Shown: piece after piece, positions 12,041 through 24,373 of the stretch
Numbering within the stretch: position 1 is the stretch's first letter
How the letters are laid out: each line of letters starts with the position of its first letter
Assembly: GCA_032622095.1 (NCBI GenBank)
Contig: CP136069.1
Location: forward strand, 12,172,036 to 12,236,035
Direction of reading: 5' to 3'
Origin: Siphonodentalium dalli
Taxonomy: Eukaryota > Mollusca > Scaphopoda > Gadilida > Siphonodentaliidae
Length of the DNA: 64,000 nt
The notes under the pieces: generated by a model
What the model saw: the letters and a program-made list of their open reading frames with translations, nothing else
Told to the model about the DNA's origin: nothing
Database searches by the model: none
Translations under genes and position numbers: made by a program

Positions 12041-12453
12041 CGCAATTTTGACTGTGTTCTGGGACAGAAAGAATAGAAATAACGAAACTTCAAATATCGA
12101 TATCTGATCACCCTGAGCGTTGATTGGTAGGTTCCTCGACTCGAATCAATTATTTTTTACCCCCAAAGCCAAAGAAATAGTAATATAGGACCCTCTGATC
12201 GGATTGAGTACCTTTAACAATATATATAACTATAGGTGCTGTATTGTTACTGGTCTATAGCCGAACTGTTTTCTTCGTTGTTGATATAGTTTGCTTTTTC
12301 AAAGACAGTTCAACTATATATATATTCTATTAACTTTATGAGAAGGACACCATATAGAGCAGTCAAAAAAAATTATCACTGTGAAAGACGATCGCATATA
12401 TGTGACCCGCCATATCAAATCCAGTCGTAAGTCGGGATTTTTTTTACCCTGTT

Positions 12454-12520
12454 CCAATGCATTCTCTTATATATGCGAGTCGACTATAGGTCGCCTCGCA
12501 TATATAAGAGAATGCATTGG
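12454..12520. repeat. Perfect-stem hairpin
   Basis: CCAATGCATTCTCTTATATA pairs with TATATAAGAGAATGCATTGG. The stem continues into GCGAG/CTCGC, giving about 26 paired bases around a short loop. The function is unknown; such stems are typical of small fold-back transposons. Confidence 0.85.
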
Positions 12521-12949
12521 CCTAACAATTTTTTATCATTTTTTAAAAATAAATGTTTCTTACAATTTTTAGGACATAAAATAAAAAACATCCATTACCC
12601 TCCAGGGAGCCCCACACATATGTAGAAGCATATAGAAGAGTGTCGCCTGCTCATGTTTGTCTGGGGCTCTGTATGGGTGAAATTACTCAATTAGTCTACA
12701 CAGTATTATCTTTACTATATTCAACCATCGATTTTGAAAACTAAAGCTTGTACTACATCCATTGTTAGTGTGAGAGTGCTACTTGACTGTGTGACAAAGT
12801 TCTATTTTTGTTTGAATGGGAATTGCAGAGGCAGGACTGATTAAGTTGACTGAAGAATAGTTCCCTTAGGAAATAGGAGTTAAATTAGTTTTAAAAACCC
12901 TAGTATTTCAGTAGTGATGATTCCAGAAAGAGAACAACGATTTACCCGC

Positions 12950-13050
12950 ACAGCCACAGGTCCCTGGCACAATAGACCCCAAACACCCAAACACATATAT
13001 ATAAGTCTTAGTGTGTGTTGGGGTCTATTGTTCCAGGGACTTGTGGTTAG
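12950..13050. repeat. Imperfect hairpin, ~33-bp arms
   Basis: CCACAGGTCCCTGGCACAAT..GACCCC pairs with GGGGTC..ATTGTTCCAGGGACTTGTGG about 30 bp later. Pairing extends weakly outward (ACGAT against ATCGT). Non-coding. Confidence 0.8.
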
Positions 13051-14619
13051 CAATGGAACATCGTTGATTCATGGTGTCATGAACTATATAAATGTACGCC
13101 AAATACAAGACTTCGATTAGATAGTCCAGTCAAACTAAGGAGTTGGTCACTTGCAAAAAGAATTTCAATTTGAACGAGGTGTGTATTTTATCGTCACGGA
13201 AACGCAATCGAATTCTTGAGCACATAAACGGTTATACCATCATTAAAGAAACAAAAGACTCACGACAGCTATGTATAATATATGAGGCGTGAACTTGGTC
13301 GATATAATTTGTATGTTCTATACGCGAGATATGGTTGCACTGCCAAGTGCTTTGTCAATATAGCTATATACTCAACTTAGGGTGCATTTACATTGCTATA
13401 AAACTGTACACAGATCAACACGCAGACTAGTGTAAACGGGTTGATTTTGAAATGCACACAGAAAGAAAACGGTACTAGTTCGTTTGAGCAAAAATCGTGT
13501 CCGTTATACACTATACTTCACTGTCAACGCCGAAGCATTGCGACAGGCAAATCTGTTTTGATTAATTGTTACTCGGGCTTGGCGAATGTGTTTTAGTTTG
13601 TGTTGTCATTTCAACCCGTGTATTTCGAATATTGAACACGGACAGGGACGTGGCAACTTTGGTTAAAATTTTCAACAGTTGGAAATTTGATACCTGACAC
13701 AACATTAGTGTAATTTCCAAACAACAGTAGCTTGAAAATGATCTTGTAGTTTGATTTTCAAACATTTTATTGGGGGGGGGGGGGTACTGTTTTCGGACCA
13801 ATATTTGCATAATTTCCTAGTTTTTATCAAAATTTTGGGCTGGACTGGCCATCAGCTGGAAATTTTACAACCTTAGCATGGGGGCGGGTGTCAGGTTGGA
13901 AATTTCTAACACTTGGAAAGATTGTGTCCTGGTCCCTCCCCATGGCCAGTCAAAAACTGCTAGTTAATTTAAGAAAACAATATTGTCCTATGTTTGGTCA
14001 ACATTGTCATTGGAATTGTCATCAGTTGGAAATTTTACTACATTTGGTCAAATAAAGGGTGTTGTAGGGTGGATATCAATTCCATACAGATCCAAAATGA
14101 CCACCACTCAGATCTTGTCAAACAGGAGACCTATATTATTATAGATGATCACCTGAAATCCTAAATATTGGTGGAATCTCCATCTAAAGCTATATGGGTG
14201 CTCTCTAGCCTCTCTATTTGTGTACACTATTGTTTTTTGTGTATTCCTATGCCATTTTCATTCTTTCTTCGAGCCATTATCAAGTGGTATAAGGATACAC
14301 TTTAAATACATGCGGCACATACTAAATCGCTTGTCTGCTGATAGTTGATCCATTTTTATGTCTGGCCTAAACTGACACGATTCGCAGTGAATTGTCAATT
14401 ACCAGAGTACTGATCAGCGCGCGTTCACTATTAGCAATCATGTTGTGATCACAATAATGCGTGACACGTGACTTCATACAGATATGTATACATATCTATA
14501 GCAGTGTAAACACAGCCTTAGACCAACCACAATACCGGTACACGTATACGACAAAGTAAAGCTGGATTGGTCATTGCCATATGGCTTTGTGCGTACAGTC
14601 ACCAGAATAATTATCCCGA

Positions 14620-14810
14620 ATGTGCATAAAGTCATTCAGGATCTGCCAGTTGTACATATGAGTCACACAGGATCTCCAAAATGTACATAGAGCCACGTCC
14701 AGGATATCATAAATGGACATACAGTCACCAAGGATCTCTCAAATGTGCATAAAGTCACACAGTATATCTCCAAAATGTGCATAAAGTCACCCATGCAGAA
14801 TCTTAGTATA
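14620..14810 (+). repeat. Tandem ~42-bp repeat, about 5 copies
   Basis: Units of the form ATGTGCATAAAGTCACACAG followed by GATCTCCAAA repeat near 14620, 14655, 14690, 14735 and 14775, with many substitutions. Confidence 0.75.
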
Positions 14811-15107
14811 TCGTCAAAGACAAATTAAAGACGGAATTTTAAATTAGTCATTTGTTCTGTTTCGTTTTGTGTTTGTTTTTTAATTTCAGTGATTTTTGGA
14901 TTCCAAGATTCTATTATAGTTTAGTTTTGAATACAATATAGTGATCAATATAAATTATATATATAAGTAAAGGTCCACGCAGCTCTCTCATTAGATCTAG
15001 ATCACGTCTATACACCCCCCCCCCCAGGACACTGTTACTCCACTTTTATATTCACATACTGGTATATGAACAATTAGGGTACAGTTTAGTGACAATACTT
15101 CGTGGTC

Positions 15108-15440
15108 GCCATTGCGTCACAAGTGGTGTAAGTTGTTTTTAAGTTTTTGATAATCTGTGGAGCAACGATCGAACATATTGTGGGAGAATAGGTTTTTTGT
15201 ACCTTGATCAATCGTACCGATAGAATCACGTAAATGCTGAAATTGTAAAGTTAACGCCACCGTAAATAATATGTTCTTGAAAATATAACTCAAACATACC
15301 GATAGAGTCAGGACAGGCTGAAATTGTAACTTAAAGTCACCGATGTAATAATATGTTCTTGAAAATATAAATAATCTGATAGCCTGAAAATAATGTATAA
15401 CCCATTGGGAGCCTCTGGTGTAGCGAAGTGAATTATGGGT
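15108..15440 (-). repeat. Dispersed repeat, copy 2 (inverted)
   Basis: Reverse complement of 11708-12040, with small differences. The pair lies about 3.1 kb apart in opposite orientation, so the intervening DNA is flanked by ~330-bp inverted repeats. Confidence 0.85.
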
Positions 15441-15562
15441 AATTTTAATTGGAGCGCGCATGTCTGTTCTGTTGGAGACTTGGAGTAACCGCCATCTTTT
15501 ATATTCTGGTCATCAAGTCAAAATTGTATCGTATACACAATGTGTTTGTACCGATGGATGTA

Positions 15563-15640
15563 CCGCGACTCGACTCGTTTTCGTGGTCATATACATGTAG
15601 GCCCTATATAACCTATGATCACGAAAACGAACAGAGCGCG
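15563..15640. repeat. Hairpin with ~27-bp arms
   Basis: CGCGACTCGACTCGTTTTCG..TGGTCATA pairs with TATGATCACGAAAACGAACA..GCGCG, with a few mismatches, around the loop TACATGTAGGCCC. Confidence 0.75.
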
Positions 15641-16225
15641 ATATCTGATAGAATTCCAGGAATTGTACATTCACTTCCAATAGTATAGATTCACTGCAAT
15701 CTGCCGCGGAATTCCCAAAATTGTAGGCTACTTTCATTTTCAATAGGATTTTCCACTTTCACTTTTACCACGCGAAGCGACCTTAGTTGATACTTATATA
15801 TCGCACACTGGCTGAGTCCACAAATAGTTTATATGTAGAATGCTTCTTTCGTTTAATTAAAGCTCACCTCGTTAAAACGCATGTCAATCGTATTTGTTTT
15901 CAAATTGCATTGGGTGCGACGATTTGCAGTAGGTCCCGATTTGTGGAGGTCACTTTACGGAAGTCCCCGAATTCGCGGAGGTCCCCTAAAATGGGCGATA
16001 TATGTAGATTTTAATGAGGGAACGGGTGCGTATATGTCAATTGATACGTATCTTAAACAAATAACGACACGATCATCATAATAGAGGTCTGTTCTATCAA
16101 TTATATATGCGCCAAGTTCACTTGGTGTAAATCAAACGGCGATAAATATTATCGTGTGCCAGAAGGACTCCTTAAAGTTGTGAATAAGATGAATATTTAT
16201 TAGATGTTATTTAACAAGTCAATCA

Positions 16226-16281
16226 AATAATATTATTCATTAGTTAGCGCGTATATTAGCGCTAACTAATGAATAATATTT
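16226..16281. repeat. Near-perfect hairpin
   Basis: AATATTATTCATTAGTTAGC pairs exactly with GCTAACTAATGAATAATATT; the stem continues with GC/GC around a loop of about 8 bases. Non-coding. Confidence 0.88.
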
Positions 16282-16305
16282 TATATTATAATTATATTAT
16301 AATTT

Positions 16306-16350
16306 ATATTTATGGCTAATAATATGATCTTGGTGGCGTTACCATTTCTG
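16306..16350 (+). repeat. Short dispersed repeat (partner at 32036-32085)
   Basis: TTATGGCTAATAATATGATC..TTGGTGGCGTTACCATTTCTG occurs here, and its reverse complement occurs near 32034-32080. About 45 bp match almost perfectly over 15.7 kb distance. Confidence 0.75.
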
Positions 16351-19300
16351 ACTATGGTTTTCTTGTTATGCCAGTCTAGTGTTCGACGTCTGCAAAGCTC
16401 CGCAGTATTACTTAGTCCATGTGTCGCTTGCTGTGTTTGTTTTTGGCGGGTCTAAATAGCTGTTCTCTGCAAGTGTCTTTGGGACGGTCGGCAATGCAGC
16501 GTATAAGTGAGCTAGGATGTTACATTTCATGTGTCAAATATATGACTCATTGGTCTATATATCAGTCACGTGCGTATAAATGATATCCTATTGAATTATC
16601 ACAATGGGTATAAGAGTGTATGCTAAAGACAGAACCCACAACATTCGACCATGCTGTTATATATACATACATGGTGCGTATCTGCGGATTCGAGTGTCTT
16701 CGGTAGACCGATGCACATATATGATGGGTGTTATGGTCATAGTTCATGTTTGGTACCTCGTGATATCAACCCTTGAACGCTGACGTATGCATCCTTTACG
16801 TTGTTGGTTGAAGTCTCACTGCACAAGTTCACTACCGTGGTGCGTTTTAGCAACCAGCATGTTTCTTTCCAATAAACTTTGTATGTATTAGGGAATATAG
16901 GAGGCGCCCATATTGCAGAATAATGTTGTCCCGTGGGTATACCGTGTTGTGGCCGTTGTACTGTGGTTCAGAGTCTCACATCGGCATGTTGTTTCGTATA
17001 CTGTGTTTGCCAGTCTTTAATACCAATGTACAAGCCATAGGTGGTGTGTGTCTTTTTACCAAGTGGAGTTTGTCGGGTCATATCGATGTGCGAAGCTGTG
17101 CAGCTGTCTCCAGTGTTGTAACATAGTTTCCACGGACTACTGTTTCTGGGTTGTGGTTGCATCGGTCGAATGTACTTGCTGTCTCCAGGACCTATGGTGA
17201 ATGTGTTTCGAGACATCCAATATAGACATCATATCCGTCCATATCTTATTATGGCACGAATTGTGACATTGTGAAACTTTATATGAGCCAGCAATATTCC
17301 ATCGTCCTTCTCGTACACGAACCTTTGTTGGCCCATTGCCCTTAGCCCATATGCCAAGTCAAAAATGCCTTCATAGAATACAACCATAGAGGGCGTAACT
17401 ATACCATAACATAAAGCAGGCGGGTTAACATGGATGTATTGCGGGGAGTGGGCGGTCGTGCTACATCGGTAATATTTCGCAGTGTTTTGAACATTGGGTG
17501 GATCATGAATGTATATTAATATTTTCGATGAATAGCAAAGGCGGTTGTAACACGCTAAGCTACTCCAACTCCCCGCAGTTCGCACTGTCCTTATGTGCCA
17601 TCATTATATACGAGATTTAAAAATAAAAAAATATATACAGAGTGTATCTATACTTTTTGGTTGGATATGGGAATTATATCATGAGTGATGACCAAAAACA
17701 AATGAGGTTCCACTAGTAGTCGGATTCCTTATGTCGAAAGAAATGGTCGCGCATTTCCGTAATTTTAAAAGGAAAAATCAGAACGGTTTCTATAACACCA
17801 GTGCGTCTATTTTCAAAATCTACCTGTTTCAAGCTTGATATTTTAGTGGAAACATGTTTGTGTGGGGCTTTTATTTGTGTACCCCTCTATTTTTCCCCGT
17901 TCACCAGGTAATACAACACATGCTATTACGCATAACACGTTCGGTATGTGGCTTTATTTGTTCCTGGAAATCGAAAAACAGGGAGAGATCTTGCCACAAA
18001 TTGCATACTTACATATCATAATGTGGAATGTTATCATAAAATCATCAAATGAACTGTATTTATGACTGCATTTTTAATTTTCTTTCCCAAATATTTAAGT
18101 ATTGTATATTCTTAAAATCAGCTATTTCACAGATAGATGGACATGAACAATCTACAAGGATATCTTCATCATATGTCACAAACAAAATTCCGATACATTG
18201 ATTTTTGGTAAAGATATCGCGGAAAAGCTAACCATACCCCACCCTCGCTGATTCCACGACAGATTACTTTGATCGAAAACAACTGTCGCATAATTTCGGA
18301 ATGTCAAACACGACATGCGAACGGTTTATTTATCAATAGTATGTCTACTTTTAGAGGGTACACGTATCTAGTTGAAATGTTATTGGAAACAGTGTTTTTG
18401 AACTGTTTTAAGAATTTAAATAACGTTTAATTATCATACAAATATTAATCACCATACCTAAGCTTCTGATGGGCGAGTTGAAATTAACAAAAGTATCGAA
18501 CATGGCAGTCTACTTTTAGAGTCTACCTGTAACCAGTCTGACATTTTAGTGGAAACAAATTGTTCGGACGGGTTTAAGAATATAAAGAGCGTTTCTTGGT
18601 TATAAAAAAATATTAACTAACACGATTAGCCATATCATGAATTATGCGAGTTGAAATTATCCACATATATCAATTATGACTCTGAAATGTATTTTTTTTT
18701 ATATTATTGGTGTCGTCAAATGAGTCTCCCCGGGTACAGTACTACAGTTGCGGTTCAAAGTTAACGTTTAACTCTATAGCGAGTTTGACAATTTACTCAA
18801 ATGTTCACAGTGATGGAACGTAATGGCTATCATATATGTATGGTTCTTAATGTAATCTACTGAAACTATATGTGATTTTACAAAATTAACTTGCAATATA
18901 ATCAGGCCACCAGAAACAGTAATTGATTAAAAAAAACAATGTGGTTCAATGTATCAATAATATACATCACAATCACGTGCTCAATGTGATAATGTCCACT
19001 ATTCTGCAAATGGAATGTTCGTCAAGACTAGTGTTACAGGATGACGTTTTAAATTGATTGATGGTGTTTGTTCATCAATTGACAAAATTAATTGGCAGGA
19101 CGAAGTACGCATAATACGGAGTTGTGTGGTAACACACTTGCAAGTAATATTTATGTAAGTGCCAGTCACTGTTTGTTAAAATTGTTAGGTCATGTAGAAT
19201 ATTTATATGTCCATGCCAAGCTATGGTGCTTATGGATCATTATGTTTTAGTGTTACATTTGGAGAAACCCGACCAATATTAATGTAACAACTACAACAAC

Positions 19301-19512
19301 ATATGATATGTTTAGCCAAACATGCGAATAGGATGGTATTGTTTCAAATTTATAAATCATGTTATCATGTCCATGTGTATTGTTAAACATTGCTGGGTGT
19401 ACATTATGTGTTGTTCTATAACTTCTGGTCGGGTACATTCAAATTGGGAGTTGGAATTATGTTGATCTGATGATAAAGACAACACTTTCTCCGTCCACCC
19501 AATACAGCCCTC

Positions 19513-19515
<3 letters not shown>

Positions 19516-19552
<37 letters not shown>
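19516..19552. repeat. (TA)n microsatellite
   Basis: About 37 bases of uninterrupted TA. It creates Tyr/Ile-rich open frames on the minus strand that are not genes. Confidence 0.95.
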
Positions 19553-19554
<2 letters not shown>

Positions 19555-19779
19555 GTGTGGGTATTTCATAGAATCGATAACGGCTCGTCGGATCGAGCTC
19601 AAATTTCGTATATAAGGGTAAAAACACACGGGGATCGTCAACGTCGCATTTTTGACAAGCTCTGAGCACTCCTTGACCCTTAAAGTGCGAACTTCGTTTG
19701 GACACAATGAGTTTCGCTATCGATTCGCTCGCGATCCAAGAGGCGTAACTCTACATTTGTATATCTGTATAGTATAATC

Positions 19780-20080
19780 TGACGGGACTTCCATGAATCT
19801 TCGGGTGGCCCCTAAGCCGTAAATGCCAACAACAACGACAAATGTTGGACTTTGTTGGCGAGAAAATAATTAGTTAAACTTACTAAATACACGCAGTGTT
19901 ATTTTCTCTTTACGGCAATGTGAGAATCTTCGGGTGGCCTCCAAGGCGTGAATGCCAACAACAGCGATATTGTTGGACTTTGTTGGCGAGAAAACACACA
20001 ATGTATGTTCTCTTTACGGCAATGTGAGAATCTTCTGGTGGCCCCCAAGCCGTGAATGCCAACAATAACGACATTGTTGG
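19780..20080 (+). repeat. Three tandem ~118-bp repeats
   Basis: Each copy contains AGAATCTTCGGGTGGCCCC, then GTGAATGCCAACAACAACGA, then TTGTTGGACTTTGTTGGCGA, then TCTCTTTACGGCAATGTG. Copies start near 19790, 19922 and 20027; the last is truncated after ATTGTTGG. Confidence 0.85.
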
Positions 20081-20315
20081 CATACCTCTTTTAGGGACGG
20101 GTATCATAATTCCTCTTGATTAAAAAAGACAGAATTAACTCATTAAAAATTGCGTGTTGTGTGATTCTTATGTCTGTCGTTCCTAGGAACGGGGGAAATT
20201 TTCATTGGGTCAATTTTTTCCGCCCGATGTACCTTAAATCATTATCATACCTCTTTTAGGGACGGTACCATAATTTCTCTTGATTTAAAAGGCACAATTA
20301 ACTCATTGAAAAAAA
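20081..20315 (+). repeat. Direct repeat pair (~70 bp, 165 bp apart)
   Basis: CATACCTCTTTTAGGGACGG followed by ATAATTCCTCTTGATTAAAA and AATTAACTCATT occurs at 20081 and again at 20246. The second copy runs into an A-rich tract (AAATCAAAAATCAAAAATCA). Confidence 0.8.
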
Positions 20316-21453
20316 AAAAATCAAAAATCAAAAATCAATGTCATGTTTCTGACCAGTGGTGGGCTAACCTGATAGTTATATATATAGTAAACCAAATTAA
20401 GTTGCAAGTGACACAGTGTGTATACAAATCTTAAAAAGACTTGCATATGAATCACGATTAATGGGATAGAACAATAATGACACGTCACGGTGTTGTCAAT
20501 TTAACCATGTCTACTACAAAATTAAAAGTCAGAACTGTTATATTTATGTGCATGTGCGAGAAATGTGAGTCCTAACAAAAACAATGACTTATTATATGGT
20601 GATAACGTTTACTATAATGCTCTCATTTTGCGACAAGTATACGTGCCTTACTGGACGGAGAATTGTCAATATTATGGATTGTACAGCATTGTTTATATTG
20701 CGAGGAGATGGTTCAATATATGTTTGGCTGACACGATAATGGTGCGACAAGATCGCAAAGAGACAGGACGTCGTGTACGATGGTTTCGTCAATACCACTT
20801 ATTGATACTAGCAAAGTTGAAGAACATCGTTGAGGGGATCCTTCCATCATCCGCCATAATGTGTCATCACTCAATCTGTTGTAAACAAATCATCGACTTA
20901 ATGGATCGTTCTATATTTGGGCTTTGAACCGTGACGTCCCGCGTCGATCAACACTCTGTGTCGTGGAATAACTGGCTGTAATACTTTTTAGCTGATACCA
21001 ATGTCTCAGGAAAACGAACTCATTTTTTAATTTCGAATCAATACTGACATTTTGAAGACATGTCCGCGACATAACAGTTGTTGATCTCCAATTCAACTAG
21101 AGTTGTTTTAGTTACTTCCCCCTTCTGCTGTTCAGTTCCCATATCCTCTAATTTTCAGAAGATAAAATACGTAATCGAGTTGAGATCACAGAAGATGAGG
21201 CCTAGGCAGAATGAGGCTAAAAGTGTGTGACCAACATCAACAACTTCAACTGAGTAACTTCAATATGATCCTAGGTCTCCAATAGCAGTTTACTCCTAAG
21301 CAGCTTGAGTTTCCCAGGGGGTGAATTTGGTGATTCTATCCCACAATGCAGGATGGCATCAGTAAATTCACCCTACGGGGACCTCATTCGGCATATCTCA
21401 GACACTAAATATAGGCTTGAAGCTGAAGGGTATAGAGGGCAAACTCAGCACAT
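20316..21453. other. Stretch with no supported gene
   Basis: A 120-codon open frame at 20565-20927 (plus) shows no recognisable domain and no repeat origin. I leave it uncalled. No RNA gene seen. Confidence 0.4.
21066..21105 (+). repeat. 39-bp direct repeat, left copy
   Basis: GACATAACAGTTGTTGATCT..CCAATTCAACTAGAGTTG recurs at 21594-21633 with four differences. The intervening 490 bp includes a copy of the ACAGTAATGCCC fold-back element. Confidence 0.7.
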
Positions 21454-21596
21454 ACAGTAGTAATGCCCTAAATAATCGACGCCTTAACCACAGCAGACTT
21501 ATGGGTAATTTTCAGGATTTAGTCGGAAATATGGCATGTTGCCATTCATCGGAAAGCTCTCACTGAAATATTTCCAATGAATGGCAACAAGCCGTG
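21454..21596. mobile_element. Fold-back MITE-like element, third copy
   Basis: Shares ATGCCCTAAATAATCGAC and TTGCCATTCATCGGAAAGCT with the element at 6681-6943. The right arm is truncated after AATGGCAACAAGCCGTGACAT, so only part of the palindrome remains. Confidence 0.75.
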
Positions 21597-21688
21597 ACAT
21601 ATCAGTTGTTAATCTCCAATTCCACTAGAGTTGACATAGTTTGAAATTAGATAAACACAGAAAGGAGAATTACCAGGCTGTAATTTGA

Positions 21689-22869
21689 ACCCCACTTTCA
21701 TGGCTTCCGCATCATCGTTGGCGCGTTTCAACATACTTTTGAATGTGTTCATCTCACCTGCAATTTGAACTATTACTTGATCAATTGCTGATACTAACAA
21801 GCCCTGGTCCACACAGGACACACATAATTTCTAACAATTTTCTGATTAGTCTGCCAACCAACTCAGCATTTATTCCACAAAACGTTTGTTAGTCTACTGG
21901 GACAACTACCATTCACACTAAATGATAAGTAGTTACTTTACCAGACTTGTATACTTCAAGTATTGTTGGAGTAACAAATCTAGTCAGCTGGGCTTATAGA
22001 TATGCAAATAATTCACCGATTGACTTGATGTACTGGTGACAGTAACTGTTATTGTCTATATAGCCATTGGTAGTAACGTTTGAGACAGTTGCTCGTTATT
22101 TTTCCATGTACACAATGATCTAGGGTTAATGATCGTAGTTTATTCAGGAAAATATATTTATTTCAGTTTTACGTTTCTCGAAACTCTTTACTTTCATGTT
22201 ATAAAAGTTCATCAAGGTAAAACCTAATTTATTTCTGTCATACGTTTTATAAACTGTTTTATTTACAATATAGTAGTAGTTTCCACACTGGCATAAAGTC
22301 TATTTATACTTATTATCTTGTTGAAAATATATTATTCCAGATTTTGTTTTTCTAAAAATGCCCATGCCGGGTTCTTTCGGAATGGTGTCGGGAAGGAATT
22401 TCTGTACCGTCCTATATGCAAAATGCTATAGCACTGAAGCCCATATGCGCTCCCAGTAACATACATATGTTGTGTTTACAGTCATAGTGTGTTGTAAACT
22501 GTTACCAATGTCAAATACAGGCACACAAGGTCTTCAGTAAAAAAAATGCACGAGATTGTAAAAAATGCGTGTTTTGCCTCTTTGACCACCACCAACACGG
22601 CATACGTTCCTGCAAATTTCCCCTCCCCTTTGGTGAACACAGTACTATTACTAAATGCTTCCATAAAATGTATTACGATGTCATTTATATAGGTATACTT
22701 CAAAATCAATCAAAATCAAAATAAATCACAGAACGAGTCTGACCGACTCTTAGTTCCAAGCGTTGTAAGCATGTATGCTTAAAAACCACAATACTTAGTC
22801 CAGATCACTTTCAAACTTGATGTCTGGAAAGTGAATATCTAACAGTTGTTTGAAAGTCATCATGTTTTC
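21689..22869. repeat. 1.18-kb segmental tandem duplication, copy 1
   Basis: Nearly identical to 24303-25482 (offset 2614 bp; a handful of substitutions and a one-base A-run difference). The block joins about 70 bp of the unknown ORF unit, about 950 bp of apparently non-coding DNA, and the last ~160 bp of a CR1-like LINE with its coding end. It stops abruptly at CATGTTTTC, where the LINE reading breaks and the inverted ORF unit begins. Confidence 0.9.
22710..22869 (-). pseudogene. LINE 3' end, first copy (reverse transcriptase C-terminal tip)
   Basis: The minus strand reads the last ~24 residues of the same LINE ORF seen at 25408-25918, with stop at 22795-22797, followed by the same 3' tail of ATCAAAA-type repeats near 22710. 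It is a by-product of the tandem duplication, truncated at 22869. Confidence 0.8.
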
Positions 22870-24373
22870 AAAGTCGTCACGTGACCTGCCAGTTGGGCAG
22901 TAAATCTCATTACAATCCACAACACACTGTCTGCATCTGATAAAAAACCCATAATGCTCTCAAAAGTACTTGTATCACTTGATCTCCCAATGCATTTGGA
23001 AAGTTCGCCAGGCCATCATAATATAAGCTTCAGTTTGAATCGCCCCAGTTCATCGGGGCCCATAACATGTTCTCATTTGAAGACATTTGAAGAGCGTCTG
23101 GTTTAATCTCATGGTAAAGTATTGCACAATCATTCACAGAATAGATTAATCGAATCATTCTGGAATTTTCGAAGCTTCACATTCTCCAGCCATTGCTCTG
23201 CTCTTTGAATCCACATTATTAAAAAAGATTAAAATCTCTCGCCTGGTGCGCTATAACCTTCATCACAAACACATGTCATTAAGTGTGCTGATGGAGACAA
23301 CAAAGCTAAGCTCTCGTCTTTCTTCCCTCACAAATTATTAAACCTCCCGAGTCATCTACCTTCTTGGATATTCCCCTTTAACAAAGTAAATGCTCTTTAT
23401 ACAGGTCATATTACTTTCATGGTCGTATGTAACCAAACGAGGCTCGTCTCATACTCTAACAAACGTTAAAACGTGTGTTGAGAATACCAAGGAGTAGCGG
23501 ATGAAAGAGAGAGGGACAGAGACGGAGAGAGCCAGACGTAGACAGACTAATAGATCCATTGCACAGTGGCTCAAAACATTCGACTTCCATCTTGCGGGTT
23601 ATACCGATGCATGTTCACTAATCGGGTCAGTCTCTGGCCTCGTGGTGTTTCTCTTTGAATCCGCATTAATAACTAATCAAAATATCTCTCCTGTTTCTTT
23701 CTGCGCTATAACCTTTCACAGTACACTCTTATATGCACCCGCGCTGTGACATCATTAAAAGGAACACAATGCACTCTAAAGGGACATACGGCATTCATTA
23801 TGAAAGAATGTTAAAGAAACACAAGACACGTGCAGTGGTTGAAAGTTAAAAAGACACAGAAAAAAAAATTAAACTTCAAATTTTAGGGCTCTTAATGTAC
23901 ATTTTATCTATATGTATCGTTTCTCTTTCTCATCCATCTTATCTCCCATCCAAATATGAATAACTAACGAAGACGAGAATAACATTTTTGATGAAGTTTA
24001 TTGAAATTTAATCATTGTCTGAATCTTCTACCGTTAGATTTATTTGTAGGAGTTTCTTGAATTTTCTCATCGCTTCATCCGCAGCCCATTCATTATTCTA
24101 TCCGAGTTTGGTCAGTTTGACCATTTTCTTCATGATAACGTTATATATGGGGGATGTTTTCAATCGATGCTGGTATTCTATCAATCGTCTGTAACTTTTG
24201 AGAAAGAGACCAAACTCTGTGTCGATGCATTCTCGTTGAGCTTTTTCCTCAGCATCTTCTTCCGACATGCCCTCTTTTTCCATCAGTTGATCACCTTATC
24301 AGACCCCACTTTCATGGCTTCCGCATCATCGTTGGCGCGTTTCAACATACTTTTGAATGTGTTCATCTCACCT
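22867..24373 (-). pseudogene. Inverted copy of the unknown ORF unit, ORF broken
   Basis: This 1.5-kb stretch is the reverse complement of 27666-29165, the middle of the long-TIR element plus about 65 bp of its arm. It carries the same acidic, Lys/Glu-rich protein on the minus strand, but broken twice: one base is missing from the T pair near 24296 (AAGGTGATC against AAGGTTGATC), and a TAG replaces a Tyr codon near 24100. Upstream, this copy keeps 7 bases absent from the other copy, and the reading frame continues further toward the N-terminus into 24374-24440. It is probably an older or separately derived copy captured by rearrangement. Confidence 0.8.

Larger units (their letters stand above)
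9417..12213. mobile_element. 2.8-kb inverted-repeat element flanked by TTAA
   Basis: The left end, starting AGGTACTCAATCCGATCAGA just after TTAA (9413-9416), matches the inverted right end GATCGGATTGAGTACCT just before TTAA (12214-12217). A second inner block (GGGTCCTATATTACTATTTC) is also inverted at 12163-12195, giving a terminal repeat of about 45-50 bp after a small left-end duplication. TTAA target duplication is the piggyBac hallmark, but the termini do not begin CCC and no transposase is present. I call it non-autonomous and leave the superfamily open. The inside is built from tandem repeats, described separately. Confidence 0.75.
12214..14619. other. Non-coding stretch with two hairpins
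   Basis: No gene seen. It contains the two hairpins listed separately and a 14-bp G run near 13771-13785. Weakly repeated segments (TTGGAAATTT, CATCAGCTGGAAATTTTAC) occur between 13680 and 14040. Confidence 0.5.
15441..19515. other. Long stretch with no supported gene
   Basis: I find no coding region, RNA gene or array beyond the two hairpins and the dispersed repeat listed inside it. Open frames reach at most about 118 codons (17229-17585, minus) and resemble no known family. Confidence 0.45.

Noticed and set aside
17229-17585. 118-codon minus-strand frame
   Set aside because: No recognisable motif and no support from context.
19357-19707. 116- and 82-codon frames with YIYIYIYI
   Set aside because: Created by the (TA)n microsatellite.
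20565-20927. 120-codon plus-strand frame
   Set aside because: No domain found; length is within chance for this AT content. Left uncalled rather than disproved.
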